Shown here in pieces: positions 21,449 through 32,810 of a DNA stretch of 64,000 nucleotides. The stretch covers positions 17,439,855 to 17,503,854 of the forward strand of contig OZ038455.1 of assembly GCA_964036195.1 (NCBI GenBank), in the 5' to 3' direction. The notes beneath the pieces are model-generated. The model ran no database searches. It saw only the letters and a program-made list of their open reading frames with translations, and was not told the origin of the DNA. The DNA is from Sphaerolaimus hirsutus. Taxonomy: Eukaryota; Nematoda; Chromadorea; Monhysterida; Sphaerolaimidae. How positions within the stretch are numbered: position 1 is the first letter of the stretch; every line of letters starts with the position of its first letter. The translations under genes and the position numbers were made by a program.

Positions 21449-24400
21449 GTTTGTCAATTGCCTACACAACTACCGTATTTCCTCGAAATACCCCCTCGAA
21501 ATCCCCCCTCGAAACACCCCCCCCCCCTTCAAAATGGCCACTATGGATAAATAAATCCCCCCTTGAAATAACTTCCACCCCAAATTTCAACCATGGAAAA
21601 ATATACCCCCTGGGGGTATTTCGAGGAAATACGGTAGTTTAAATTTTTTCAAAAACTCATAAACTAGTTTTGAAAGTTGTTAGTTCACTACAGTTGTAAA
21701 AACATATTTGTTAAACATAAAAACTACTTGTACTCGACTACTGAGTAAGAAATAAGCTCATGTTTCCTCACAAAAAATAAAAATTTTTTAAGTTTTGTCA
21801 AGATTTTTCCAAGTGTTACACAACAAACGATTCATAGAATAACTATTCATTGATCTTAAAATATTTAGAACGATATCAATGAAACAAAAACGCGAAATAA
21901 CAGCATCTGTTGACATTTTTTTATGTCTTTGCCACAATTCCAGTAGTGTATGACCTTCTATTGGAGACTGCCCTTCTAAATATTTGTAGCCCAAATAAAA
22001 TAAAAAGTGTACCTTCTATTGGAGATGCCCTTCTATAGGAGGCCTGCAATTCTGTTAGAATAAATGCCGTATTTTGAATGACTTTTTATGAACATCAACC
22101 GTGTTCAGTTGATGGACTTCTGATAAAAATCCTTGTAAACTCAAATGCATTGAAAGCTGATTTATGAGTTTTAAAATTTTCAGTAATCTAGTATTTCTGA
22201 GTGAAAGCCATCTGTGTAAAAAAGTGAAAAGTGTATCATAAAATTGAAAATTTTTAATTGTCGTTTAAGTAAATAATTCAAAATCATTGAAAATTACCCA
22301 TTTTTGGAATGCTAGAACAATTGTGATGATGATGCCACATTTTTCATGTTTTTTACTATTTTTCAGGGCAGCCGATTGGTCACAAGGCAGCACTCTGTGG
22401 GGTAAAAGGTTGGTGTTTTTACATTAAATCATCATAATGTGTTCTGAATGTGTGAAGGATAGGTGACTTCAAATGATGTTCATCATGGAATAGTGCTGAT
22501 TAAATGTTATAAGAGAAGGCTAATAAGAGAGTGTGATGTTTCACACTGTATACCGTATTTCTTCTAATAGAACGGCATACCTCCTATAGAACGGCACCTC
22601 CAATAGAACGGCAGGTTTTGACATATTTTTGCACTCATGAAATCAATAGAATGGCAGCCACCAATAGAACGGCACCTACAATAGAACGGCAGGTAGAAAT
22701 TACGTTGGAAGAGTGCCAGAACACACAAATATTAGAAAAATGGGTGGTGAGAACATCCAAGGTGTCCAGAACTATGATTTAGGGCTATTTTCAAATTTGA
22801 TTTTGTTTGAATTGATGCTCTCATAGTAAAATGTTATTCATGTGTCATCAAAAACACTACGTTCAAATGAAAAATGTCTGAAACTGGTGAAAAGGTGAAA
22901 ATATTGGTGAAAAGAATAGAACGGCAGCCTCCAATAGAACGGCACCTCTAATAGAACGGCAGGTAAAAAATTGACGAAAAAAATAGAACGGCGCTCTTCT
23001 ATTAGAAGAAGTACGGTAAGTATGTGGGAGCACATTGTAGAATATTATACACTAAACTATTATATCACGGCTTATTGTAGTTGTTGATTGAACTTACTAC
23101 ATGGTCGGGCTGAAAAGTCCCCGGGCAGTGCTCGCCATTCCCGCTAGGGGTAAGCTACGGTTATAAAATTTGAACACGTTAATATATCAGGTGTTTTGAG
23201 CTTTCACCGAAAATTTCATCCCTCTAGCTCCACCCACTGCGGAACTGTGGGGGTTACAATTTCGGTCATTTTGTACTGATGTACAAATGGTGCTCTAGCT
23301 CAACGCTGCTTTAAGTTGTGAACATGAAACTTTGGCTAGTGAAAGCCACCAGTGTTGGCGATGTGCTGATAGTATTCAACACTTTCATCAACGTCGTTGC
23401 TATTAAGGTAAAATTAATATGCAGATCAGGGTGATGTGCAAGAAACGTGGGAACTGTGATGGATGTTTTTGTGATCATCTGATATCATGTTGTATTGCAG
23501 TGATTTTAATGTTGTTTTGAAATGTGCAGAAAATTTTTATGTCAATTAAATTTCATTTGTGTTTACTTACTAATCTGTAATGGACACATTACCTGTGTTC
23601 AACAGCAGTGTGCATGAAAAACGCCTCCTGTATTAACCAACCGTAGAGGCAGAATGATGAATTTGGTAGTGAGAGTAGTGACAGTAATGGCAATATGGAC
23701 TAGGCTTATGATATAATAGCTAATGTTGGTTAGTGCTGGCACATTGCCAACACTGGTGGCTTTCACTATCCAAAGTTTCATGATCACAACTTAAAGCAGC
23801 GTTGAGCTAGAGCACCATTTGTACATCAGTACAAAAATGACCGAAATTGTAACCCCCACAGTTCCGCAGTGGGTGGAGCTAGAGGGGTGAAATTTTGGGT
23901 GAACACTCGAAACACCTGATATATTAACGTGTTAAAATTTTATAACCGTAGCTTACCCGTAGCGCGAATGGCGAGCACTGCCCGGGGACTTTTCAGCCCG
24001 ACCATGTACAAGTGTAGTAAGTTCAATCAACCACTACATTATCAACAAATGAAAGCTTTTACACTGAAAATTTCTCAAAAATGAAAATAACCAATAAATG
24101 TTGATGTGTATGTGAAATTGTGTGTTTGTGTGCAAAAAATGCAAAATAACTAGTGCATGTTTACCAGAAACTTTGCCGTTTCATTTAAGAAATAATTTTT
24201 CACCGTGTGATTAAAAAATACCGTATTTGCTTGAATAATCCCCTGGGGGATTATTATTTCGTCAGACTATTTTGAGGGGGGAACTAATCGAGGGGGGGGG
24301 GAATTATTCGAGGGGGGGAATTATTATTTCGTCAACATTTTCAACCATGTTTCTATCAACTCATTTGATGAAATCTGCTTTATTCACACAAAAACATGCC

Positions 24401-24699
24401 ATTTTTGTTTAAATTGGGCACAATAAATTGAGCAAATTCTTTAAGGGGGGATTATTCGAGGGGGGGAATTATTATTTCCTCACTCGTCTTACAGGGGGGG
24501 ATTATTCGAGGGGGGGAATTATTCAAGGGGGGTACTATTCAAGCAAATACGGTAATCAAATCAGTTGTAAAAGTCACGTGCAATCTATAGAGGGTATAAT
24601 TCGAGGAAATACGGTATATTTTAGTCTTGCAACATACGAATACCCGAAACAAATTCCAGAGCTGCCGGCTGGTCAGGAGGCCAAACGTTGTGGGGCTGA
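21273..24699 (+). CDS. W(X6)W-amide (myoinhibitory peptide / allatostatin-B type) neuropeptide precursor, 3 coding exons
   Basis: Joined exons 21273-21448, 22367-22408 and 24660-24699 give 258 bases, an 85-residue secreted precursor plus stop. A hydrophobic signal peptide (about residues 1-27) is followed by four peptides, each with two Trp six residues apart and a C-terminal Gly amide donor: KWDSANTMW-G-KR, ADWSGAAQMW-G-KKR, ADWSQGSTLW-G-KR and AGWSGGQTLW-G-stop. Family knowledge: W(X6)W-amides are secreted from neurons or endocrine cells after dibasic cleavage and amidation, and act on G-protein-coupled receptors to inhibit muscle or hormone release. All introns are GT-AG and phase 2, and each splits the Arg codon of a cleavage site. 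Introns 1 and 2 contain transposable elements. The last peptide ends directly in Gly-stop, so it needs no C-terminal cleavage. Further one-peptide exons in intron 2 cannot be excluded, though I saw none. Confidence 0.88.
21473..21634. mobile_element. Family A element in neuropeptide intron 1, 162 bp
   Basis: CCGTATTTCCTCGAAATACC and GTATTTCGAGGAAATACGG ends, TA flanks (21471-21472, 21635-21636). It sits 24 bases after the exon 1 donor. Confidence 0.85.
21950..22050. repeat. Fragment of the TTCTATTGGAGAC-type family A relative
   Basis: Words CCTTCTATTGGAGA-TGCCCTTCTAT are shared with the elements at 33698-34099 and 54330-54420. No intact ends. Confidence 0.45.
22367..22408 (+). CDS. Neuropeptide exon 2: one-peptide microexon (42 bp)
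   Basis: Acceptor TTTTTCAG; donor AAAAG|GTTGGT. It encodes exactly 14 codons: the closing base of an Arg codon, then ADWSQGSTLW-G-K and the first two bases of the next Arg. Confidence 0.88.
22553..23016. mobile_element. Family A relative with AGAACGGCA repeats, in neuropeptide intron 2
   Basis: Ends CCGTATTTCTTCTAATAG and CTATTAGAAGAAGTACGG, TA flanks (22551-22552, 23017-23018). AATAGAACGGCA-type words occur about nine times, clustered at the two ends. The terminal word differs from the main family A in the same way at both ends. Confidence 0.85.
23078..24043. mobile_element. Long fold-back mariner-like element
   Basis: Contains ATGGTCGGGCTGAAAAGTCC and its inverse GGACTTTTCAGCCCGACCAT, a terminal signature like that of mariner elements. 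The inverted arms are about 270 bp each, with a loop of about 350 bp and no transposase. The symmetry continues roughly 25-30 bp outside that signature (GTTGATTGAACTTACTAC on both sides). Right-arm pieces recur at 47235-47375 and 55905-56050. Confidence 0.75.
24221..24552. mobile_element. Family A, TTTGCTTGAATAATC subfamily, in neuropeptide intron 2
   Basis: CCGTATTTGCTTGAATAATC at the left mirrors TATTCAAGCAAATACGG at the right, TA flanks. Interior words are GGGGATTATTCGAGGGG. A stray right-end piece follows at 24590-24617. Confidence 0.85.
24660..24699 (+). CDS. Neuropeptide terminal exon: peptide 4 and stop
   Basis: Acceptor AAATTCCAG. The first base completes Arg, then AAGWSGGQTLWG and TGA (24697-24699). 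Confidence 0.82.
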
Positions 24700-25237
24700 A
24701 ATGACGTCAAAAACTGTTGTTATATTCGAAAAAAATTCCCCGTGCGCATGAATACAGTCTTTGATCAAATGAGTGAACAATGGTTTGCAAATCCCATCAT
24801 TGGAGTGAAATCTTCAAATGTTGTGCATTCATATCACAACACTGTTAGAAATTATTATATCCATTTGAATGATGCTACTTGATTTGGCATTTTAGATTGT
24901 TTGACTTTACACATAGACCAAAACCATACACAAAAATGTATTTTATTCATTGAGACAGTATAAAATGCACTGCTAGCAATGCCAATCCCGTCAAGTGACA
25001 AATTGAGACAAATTCAAGTATCCAGAAAAGTACACAGAAGATGTAACATTTGCTCGTCATTTGACAACTGCTATCCCTGACAATCACAGTAAATGACAAC
25101 CATGTTACGAAAAGACTACTGACTAGGTACACTCTTTTTTACCGTTAATTAACAGCGGCAAAAGAATGTTTGATTTTTTTTGGATATTTCGAATTTTTAA
25201 TCTAAGGAAATAACACTTTAAAATCGATTTTTACCAG
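24700..25237. other. 3' flank of the neuropeptide gene
   Basis: Presumed 3' untranslated and intergenic sequence. No clear AATAAA signal close to the stop. Confidence 0.35.
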
Positions 25238-25564
25238 ATATTTTGTGTGGAATTGCTTGTAAACACGATTTTCATTTGCCATCTTTACCGTGAGCTCGAA
25301 CATTTGCACCACAATTTGTCACCTGAAGTCGCACGTTCGGTCAAACGTTGTTGGGATTGCTGCAACGTAGGCCAGCGCATCCGAATGGCGGATTTGCAAC
25401 GTTTCACAACGTTTTTTTCATCTTTCATCCAGGAAGAACAGCTAAACCCAAAAATATTTCATTCTAAAACTTTCTGTACTGTTATTCCTTTCCCGTCAGC
25501 TTGGGTTCATTCATTGATATCGCAAACTTGGTCAATAGTTATGTCGCTGTGTGCTTCATTTTGA
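25238..25564 (+). CDS. Possible exon of an unrecognised gene
   Basis: An open frame starting after an acceptor-like TTTTTACCAG has mixed, coding-like composition (ELEHLHHNLSPEVARSV, CWDCCNVGQRIRMADLQRF, SFIQEEQLN). There is no in-frame ATG near its start, consistent with an internal exon; the stop is at 25564. I do not recognise the family and found no partner exon, so chance or a decayed gene is possible. Confidence 0.25.
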   Translation: MFCVELLVNTIFICHLYRELEHLHHNLSPEVARSVKRCWDCCNVGQRIRMADLQRFTTFFSSFIQEEQLNPKIFHSKTFCTVIPFPSAWVHSLISQTWSIVMSLCASF

Positions 25565-25728
25565 TACAGTTTACTTGTATACTTTTGTGAACTGGGGGTA
25601 CTCAATACGATTCAATTACAAATTAATAAACTAATTTTGAATGAACTTTCACTGCGTTACAGTATTTGATATGCTGAAAAATGTACTATGCAGCAGAGAT
25701 GTTAAAAATAGAGAAGTTCAGAAGTATA

Positions 25729-25961
25729 CAGGGTGCGGCAATTTAGACGTAAGCTCTAGATTTCGAATAACTTGTCACTGGGTGGTCGGATCAACGTAAA
25801 ATTTTAGGTCAAAATTAACAACTGAATAGGAAAGAATCCCTGAAAAATATGGCTGCGATAGCTCATTCACAAGTTATTCACGCAAATGCGTAATTGTCAC
25901 TTTGCCACCACCTCGCTTTACGACCAATTACGCAAGTGCCCACCGAAATTGCTGCACCCTG
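25729..25961. mobile_element. Tc1/mariner-type MITE, 233 bp
   Basis: Terminal inverted repeats CAGGGTGCGGCAATTT and AAATTGCTGCACCCTG with TA on both sides (25727-25728, 25962-25963). No coding capacity. Confidence 0.85.
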
Positions 25962-25964
25962 TAC

Positions 25965-26115
25965 ATCAGTGTCGTTAAAATACTGGTATTTTTGGAAAAT
26001 GTAAACGTAATGTAAATACCTTTTCCAAATTAAAAGTATAAATATGTAAGGTATTTTTAAAATACCAAGGAATACGTAACGTAAATGTAAATATTTGTCA
26101 TTGTGCATTGGAAAA
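25965..26115. repeat. TTTACGTTTACG-family fragment
   Basis: GTTAAAATACTGGTATTTTTGG, GTAAACGTAATG and AAGGTATTTTTAAAATACC words, matching the family at 54420-54565. Confidence 0.55.
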
Positions 26116-27780
26116 TACCATTATTTTCACCTTTAGATGGGTCAAACACTGATTTCTATGTAATATCTTCATGTTTTAACAGTACATGCTCACCAGCATC
26201 AACAACATCAAGTGTGAGAACTATATCAAATGATAATTATCTAGTACTAACAATGATGAGATCAACATAAAAATTGAGCAAAATTTACAGCTTTTTGCAA
26301 TTAAATCTGATAAATAACTCTCGCTCAAATGTTTCTGATCCCAAAAGGATCCTTCTACCAAATTTCAACAACAAATATTCAATTTTCATGTCATGAATGC
26401 CAAAAAAAACTCTGAACGCCGCTAAAAAGAATTTCAATTTATGAGACATTGTCTTTCTTTTGTCATTTTGACATTTTGACATTGTCATTGACAGAGCCTT
26501 TCTTTTCCACCACAAACTGCAAAACATAAAGATATAAAATTTATTCGGTATCTTCTGCAGGCGGGGGTGGGTGAGGCGTGTCGATACAAAATTTTACATA
26601 TTACTTTTATACATGACATTTTAAATATGACATTTTACATTTCTATATTGTTATAAATGATGATATTTTTCGGTGTCCTATCTGTTCGCGTTCGACTACC
26701 CCGGCATCAGGCTCAAATGTGATTTGGTAAAGGTGGCTTAGTTGCACTTAGAGCGATGTCTATTTAATTGCTTCTGAAAATTGTCAAAACGAAGTTAGGC
26801 CCATAAACCTCATCTAGCACATCATCAATTTTCAGCGTTTTTGCATTATTTTTGTACTGCCATTTTTTACCTCCTTTTAAAGTGTAAAACTTTGCCACTT
26901 TTGGAAGAATCTGGGAAGAAAACCAATGAAAGAAGCCGACCAATCCACTGCGGTTTGGGTTAAACGTTGGTAAGTCCACTATTACAGCGATTTTTACAAA
27001 AAGAAGGTAGAGTAAACCTAGTGTACACTCCTGGAAAAATGTGTTTAGCCTCCTGATCGGGAACAAAAAAATTCAACGTCTCCCCAGCTGACGTGCGACC
27101 TGCATAGGTATATACATGGGATGAATTCTTGTAGAGTGAGGTGCATGCCACATGTCGATTTTTAGCTTTCTGGGTGTGTTGCTGCTCATTTGACAGCAAT
27201 CCAAAGTCAAATTTCAGATGGAAAAAAGTGTTTAGCCTTTTTGTGGAAACGTTCAAAGGAGGGAAAAAAACATGTCAAAATAATGAATAAGACCTGCACT
27301 GACATGATAAAATGATAAATAAAACCCTCACTGCACACATATTTATCACTTGGTGAAATTGTAATCAAAATGGTATACCCGGTGGACTCACGCTGATTTA
27401 TGTCTCACGTTACAAGCATGTCAATGATAATTGAAGTGCGCCAATGGTAATTAAAGCATGCGATTTTTGTAACAAATTAAAAATTCATTTTACGAATATA
27501 TTAACATGTTAATGTGTTAAAATATCTTCATGCACGTATCGCTGCTTTATATTTTTCACTGTGGCAAGACAACAGCCCACAGCCGCCGCGATCTCATGCT
27601 GGTTGTGATTTGGCAACATGTTCAAAATTGTCTGCCGTCAGTCGGCAGACAAAATTCGACCCGGCATGTTGCGTATTTTTGAAACTATGAACAATACGAA
27701 ATGTTGGCACCGTGCCAGCTCACGGCTGCACACATTAAGCGAAATGTAAAAAAAGCAAAAAAAAGTCGCGGAAGGCGCTG
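26116..27780. other. AT-rich intergenic sequence
   Basis: No supported gene. A minus-strand frame at 26764-27066 has no recognised domain. A short palindrome TTGTCTGCCG/CGGCAGACAA lies near 27628-27653. Confidence 0.35.
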
Positions 27781-27784
27781 CGTT

Positions 27785-28012
27785 CACATATGATGACGTA
27801 AAATGATGACGTGAAATGATAAAAATTGAATTTTTCAATTCGGACTAGTTGTGGCTGATAACACTCAGTAAATATTGGACACAATAAAGGTATTGATTCA
27901 TATATTATCCTTAGAAAATTGTAGACCCGTAGCATGATCCACACTCGTGTAATTAATTTTACGGCGTCATTTTACGTCGTCATTTCACGTCGAATCGACG
28001 CTGAGCTCTAAT
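27785..28012. repeat. Diverged half of the GCTGTAATCGC inverted-repeat family
   Basis: The right part (GGACACAATAAAGGTATTGAT, GAAAATTGTAGACC, CATTTTACGTCG, GAGCTCTAATTCC) matches the right arm of the element at 41835-42350. The left arm has TGATGACGTAAAATGATGACG, an inverse of the right end words. Confidence 0.5.
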
Positions 28013-28023
28013 TCCGGCTTTAA

Positions 28024-28396
28024 GCTCGCCGATATTGCAATATGACGTGTATCACTTCGATTTTGGCACGGAAATCATGATTTCGTCATTTCTTGGCCGT
28101 CGGCCAATCCGTTTTTTATTTTATTTTATTTTATTTTGTCGGGCGGGTTACTCGCATAAGTCGCGCTTTTGTGTAGTCAGGTGGTCACTTTTTTAATGTT
28201 CACTGTCTGCAACCGAAACCATGAGGGCAGCGACACGAAAGAAATGCATGCACGAGCGTACAAAAGCGCGACTTATGCGAGTAACTCGCCCCACAAAAAA
28301 AAATAAAAAGCGAATTGGCAGACGGCCAAGAAATGACGAAATAGTGATTTCCGGGCCAAAATCGAAGCGATACGTCATATTGCAATATTGGCGACC
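28024..28396. mobile_element. TTAA-flanked MITE, 373 bp
   Basis: Ends GCTCGCCGATATTGCAATAT and ATATTGCAATATTGGCGACC (three mismatches), flanked by TTAA at 28020-28023 and 28397-28400. The arms are about 140 bp each with a short loop; the left arm carries TTTTATTTTATTTTATTTT. A TTAA target is typical of piggyBac-class elements. No transposase. Confidence 0.8.
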
Positions 28397-28537
28397 TTAA
28401 GGGATGATTTCGTATATTTTACAAACCGCCTTGCTCTCGGTGCATGTGCGTCGATGCGGCTGAACTTTAAAAAATCTATCGGGCGTACGCCGTACGCCCT
28501 ACCCTACAAATCTGTAGTCTGAATTAAATCTGGCCCC

Positions 28538-28764
28538 TGGGGCCAGTTCCGCAAAATGAGAAGTGAGCAGTGAAATGCTAAGGCGAAGTAAAAGCGCAAA
28601 GATGAAGTGAAACGGCAAGTGAATTGGCAAAAGCGAAGTAAAACAAAAAATAAAATGAAAAGTAATTTCTCTTCGATTTTGCCATTTCACTTCCCAATTC
28701 TCTTGACATTTAACTTTGCCTTTGCCATTTCACTTAGCACTTCTCATCTTGCGGAATTGGCACC
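28538..28764. repeat. D1 inverted repeat (AGTTCCGCAAAATGAGAAGTG)
   Basis: GGGGCCAGTTCCGCAAAATG at the left mirrors CATCTTGCGGAATTGGCACC at the right. Interior words are AAGTGAAATGGCAAAAG and inverses. A relative is at 45848-46089. Confidence 0.7.
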
Positions 28765-28767
28765 TGG

Positions 28768-29119
28768 TGGCAATGCCAAGCCCTGTAAAGTGTAAAGTAA
28801 AGTGTTAAATGTAAAGTCAAATGCAAAGGCAAATGTCAAATGTAAAGTAAAGTGTCAAATGTAAAGTCAAATGCAAAATCAAATGCAAAGTCAAATGCAG
28901 AGTCAAATGTCAAATGTAAAGTAAAGTGTGAAATGTAAAGTAAAGTGTCAATTGTGTATCCAAATCGTTTTTTGTATCCAAATCTTATGTTTTTGTATCC
29001 TAACCTACGTCGAAAAATCAGATTTGGATACAAAAACATAAGATTTGGATACACAATTGACACGTTACTTTACATTTGACACTTTACTTTACACTTTACA
29101 GGGCTTGGGACTGCCCCCT
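28768..29119. repeat. D2 inverted repeat (AAGCCCTGTAAAGTG / TTTGGATACA)
   Basis: GCAATGCCAAGCCCTGTAAAG at the left mirrors TTTACAGGGCTTGGGACTGC at the right. The arms are strings of TAAAGTGTCAAATG-type words and the centre is TTTGGATACAAAAACATAAG with its inverse. It lies directly next to D1, and the same vocabulary fills 38530-39100 and the middle of the CAGGGTTGG elements. Confidence 0.7.
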
Positions 29120-29268
29120 GGGGCAAGTGGCGAAGTGAAAAGCCATTTAAGAAGTGAGAAGTGGAATGAGAAGAAAATAAAAAGCAAACAGATGGCAAGT
29201 GACAAGGAAATGCTAAAAATAAAAATTAAGAATATATTAAAAAAAATTTTTCTTTTACTGTTTATTTA

Positions 29269-31185
29269 CTGTATTTCCTCAAAATACCCCCTGGGGGTGA
29301 TTGTTTCATAGTGGTCCCGAGAGGGGGGGGGGGGTTAAACGAGGGGGGTATTTCGAGGCGGGGGGGGGTATTATTTCGCCAGACACGCCGGGGGGGTTAT
29401 TATTTTTGCTGGGCACAATTGTAAAATGTCATGAGAAGTGTCAAGTGTCATGACAAATGTAAAGTAAAGTGTCAATTGTCATGTCAAATGTAATGTGAAG
29501 TGTAAATTGTCATGCAAAATGTCAAGTGTCATGTCAAATTACAAGCAAAGTGGGAATTGTCATGACTTAGTCATGCAAAGTGTAGATTGTGTTTCCAAAC
29601 CTTGTGGCTTTGTATCCATAGTATGTTTTGTATCCACATCTTATGCTTTTGTATTCAAATGTGTACATAAGATTTGGGTTCAACAACCACATAATTGGGT
29701 TTACATGACATTTAACATTTTACAAAGCTTGAGACTCCCCCCAGATTGATGAATAAAAAGGTAGAAACTTGAGCAATGAGATAAAAGTTTACAAAAAAAT
29801 ATGAAATTTATACAATTTAACAAAAAAAAATTACAAAAATGCAAATTTTTATACAATTTTTATTTTTATTCTTAAATTTTCCATTTTATTTTATTTTATT
29901 CTTAAATTTTCCATTTTATTTTTATTTTATTTTTATTTTTTTCTGAGATTTTGCCAACCCGGCTGTAGACTAATAGTAGTACGTAGATGGTATAAACACT
30001 GTTCCAACGTGATTACGACATTGTTTTAACGTGTGTTCTGCACTACGCAGAACACAAACTGCAGTATTTGTCATATACGTTCTCTTTACCAGGGTTGGTT
30101 TTATAAAAATTCATTTTAGTAAAATTGTATAAAAATTGTATAAAAATTTTATTTTATTTTAATTTTATTCTTGTTTCATTTTATTTTATTTTATTTTATT
30201 CCCAAAAGTCATTAATAAAATAAAATGACACCATTTTACAAAAATTTTACAAAAATTGTACAAAAATTTTACAAAAAATCGGAATCATGCATGCAAGACC
30301 ACAAAAATGTTATAATTAGACCTTTACATGAAAAACCTGTGACAAATGTTTCCCTTACATTCAAAAGTTGCATGCTGTAGGTATTGTTAGCTAGCTGCAA
30401 ATGTAAAGTTACAATAATTGATAAGAATGGTTTGCATTCTCAGTAGAAGGACTACTGGAGTGTGCTGGGCACATTTGTAAAATGTCATGCAAAGTGTCAA
30501 TTGTCATGACAAATGCAAAGTAAAGTGTCAATTGTCATGCAAAATGTCAAGTGTCATGTAAAATTTGAAGCAAAGTGGCAATTGTCATGACAAATGTCAT
30601 GCAAAGTGTAAATTGTGTAAAAAAATCTTGTGTTTTTGTATCCATAGTATGTTTTGTATCCAAATCTTATGTTTTTGTACCGAAATGTTCACATAAGATT
30701 TGGATTCAACAACAATGTAAGTTGGATACAAAACATGAGATTCAGAAAAAAAACATAAGATGTGGATACAATTTGCTTGACATTTTACATGACATTTTAC
30801 ACTTTACAAAGCTTGGAACTGTTCCCCAGATCCATGAATAAACAGGTAGACACTCAAGCAACGAGAAATAATTTTACAAAAAATATGAATTTTTATACAA
30901 TTTTACAAAAATACGAATTTTTATACAATTTTACAAATTTTTTACAAAAATTCGAATTTTTATACAATTTTTATTTTTATTCTTTAATTTTCCATTTTAT
31001 TTTATTTTATTTTATTCTTAAATTTTCCATTTTATTTTTATTTTTATTTTTTTCTGAGATTTTGCCAACCCTGCTCTTTACACTCAATCTGGGGGGGGGG
31101 TATTTCGAGGGGGGGGTGATTGTTTCATAGTGATCTCGAGAGGGGGGGTATTTCGAGGGGGGGAGGGTATTTCGAGGAAATACGG
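29269..31185. mobile_element. Family A element with nested insertions, 1.9 kb
   Basis: Left end CTGTATTTCCTCAAAATACC after TA (29267-29268); right end TTTCGAGGAAATACGG before TA (31186-31187). The interior common segment (AACACTGTTCCAACGTG, GTGTTCTGC, TTCTCTTTACACTCAATCT) is split by a CAGGGTTGG element. D2-like sequence and a truncated relative ending TTTTGCCAACCCGG occupy 29405-29963. Confidence 0.75.
30090..31073. mobile_element. hAT-like CAGGGTTGG element, 984 bp
   Basis: Starts CAGGGTTGGTTTTATAAAAA, ends TTTTGCCAACCCTG. Perfect 8-bp target duplication CTCTTTAC (30082-30089 and 31074-31081), which is family A sequence. The outer parts repeat TTTTACAAAAATT and ATTTTATTTT; the centre is D2-like (ATTTGTAAAATGTCATG, TTTGGATACA, CTTGGAACTG). 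Confidence 0.88.
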
Positions 31186-31189
31186 TATT

Positions 31190-32187
31190 TTTAGAGTTAT
31201 TTTGTCACTACTTGCCATTGGTTTTGTTTTTAAATTATTTCACTTCTTATTTTACTTATCACGTTCAATTTCACTACTCATTTCTCAAACGGTTTTTCAC
31301 TAGGTACTTTACTTGCAGCAGTGGAACCTGACCCGCATTAGGCAGCTTGCACATGAATCAAAATTACATTACTTTCACTGTGAGTGAAATTGGCACGCAT
31401 ATTTATTTTCCACATTTATCAACATACTGTAACATTCATTGTATAGCATTCAGTCAGTGTAGCGGGAAAACAAAAAGGTGAACACACATCTGTGGTAAGG
31501 TAACAGCTTAGACACATTTCCACAACACACAGAACATAAACAATGATTTATTTCAAGTAAATATGCCGGAGTCCGGAATTCCTCGAATAAGAACTCTAGG
31601 GAGTTATTTTTTCGTCAGACTTTTTAAGGGAGACTTATTCAAGGCGGGGGGGGGGGGGTATTCAAGGAGTGGAGTTATTTTTGCAATGCATGGAATAAAA
31701 CCAGGGAAAAAGCTAAACATATGACAAAATAGCCAAATAGATAAACAATATATAACAAAAAAAATGAAACAAATAGGCAAAAAGGCACATTCACTAGTGG
31801 ATTTGAGGGTGAAAATAGGCTAAAAGGTATGAAGGTTAGTGACTTTAATCAAAATTTGGGCAATATCTATAAAAATACTCAGTTTTATCATCATCATAAC
31901 ATAAATCATATTATTATTATTTAACCTACAATAAATTATTTTTATACAAATCCTCTGAAATTCCACAAAATACCAAACGTTTAACAGTCTAAAAATAAAT
32001 AAAAAAATAAAAAATAAAGGTACGGCATTCCGACCCCCACAGAACAGTTTACCATTGCAGTAGAAATTAAAAATGAAAGCCTGTGTTGTGCCTGATGAGG
32101 CGCTGCATACAGATCGATATGTGCCAGCTGTGAGATTGTGTGTCGCTGCAGGAATGCCATGTGGTACACTAGCTTACTGCACAGATG
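31190..32187. other. AT-rich intergenic sequence with a family A remnant
   Basis: A fragment at 31570-31690 (ATTCCTCGAATAAGAAC, GGCGGGGGGGGGG) is a degraded family A copy. No gene. Confidence 0.4.
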
Positions 32188-32189
32188 TA

Positions 32190-32808
32190 CAGGGTGTCCA
32201 TTTAGATGTCATTGCTAGTATGTGCTGATGAAATTCTAGTGGTAGTTGTCTTCATTTGATGAGGTTGAAATTTTGGTTGGTGCACAAAAGAGAGTGTCTA
32301 CAAAAATTCTTAGGCAACTTATTTGTAATTTGTTGGAGTTGAGTATTATGTATAGGCTTCCATTACTTCAAATTCATTGCATCATATCAGTGATGAGTAG
32401 TTTTTTATTGACAGCTTTTTACACAAATATCCGACACTCTGACTCAAGGAACCGATCCACCCTTTACCTAAAACTTCTCATAAAGAATTGAGCATCAACA
32501 AGGATGATTTTTGGTGTCAAGTGTTCAGTAAGCAGATATTCACTATCTCAAGAGTGTTACTATTTATTCCGAATAAAAGCTCTGAACCAATGGAGAAAAA
32601 TTCTTGACACTGAAGCCACCATAATACAACATTTCACAGTATGGAATATTGTATCCCACCAGAAAGCTTATTGTGCGATTACAATTGACCCAAAGATAAC
32701 CCACTTTCATACTTCATTCTCAAAGATAACTGAAATACATTACACGAAAGAAATTGATTTAAACAGAATCTAAATGAACTTTTTGTGATGAAACAATATT
32801 GGACACCC
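32190..32808. mobile_element. Mariner-like remnant with CAGGGTGTCCA ends, 0.6 kb
   Basis: The left end CAGGGTGTCCATTTAGATG and right end ATTGGACACCC are inverted, with TA at 32188-32189 and 32809-32810. Broken frames inside (32246-32491, 32504-32773) show no catalytic motif I can identify, so it is either a decayed transposase or filler. Confidence 0.65.
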
Positions 32809-32810
32809 TA

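Noticed and set aside
32190..32808. Intact mariner transposase
   Set aside because: Only short broken frames between the ends; no catalytic D-D-D/E pattern could be read.
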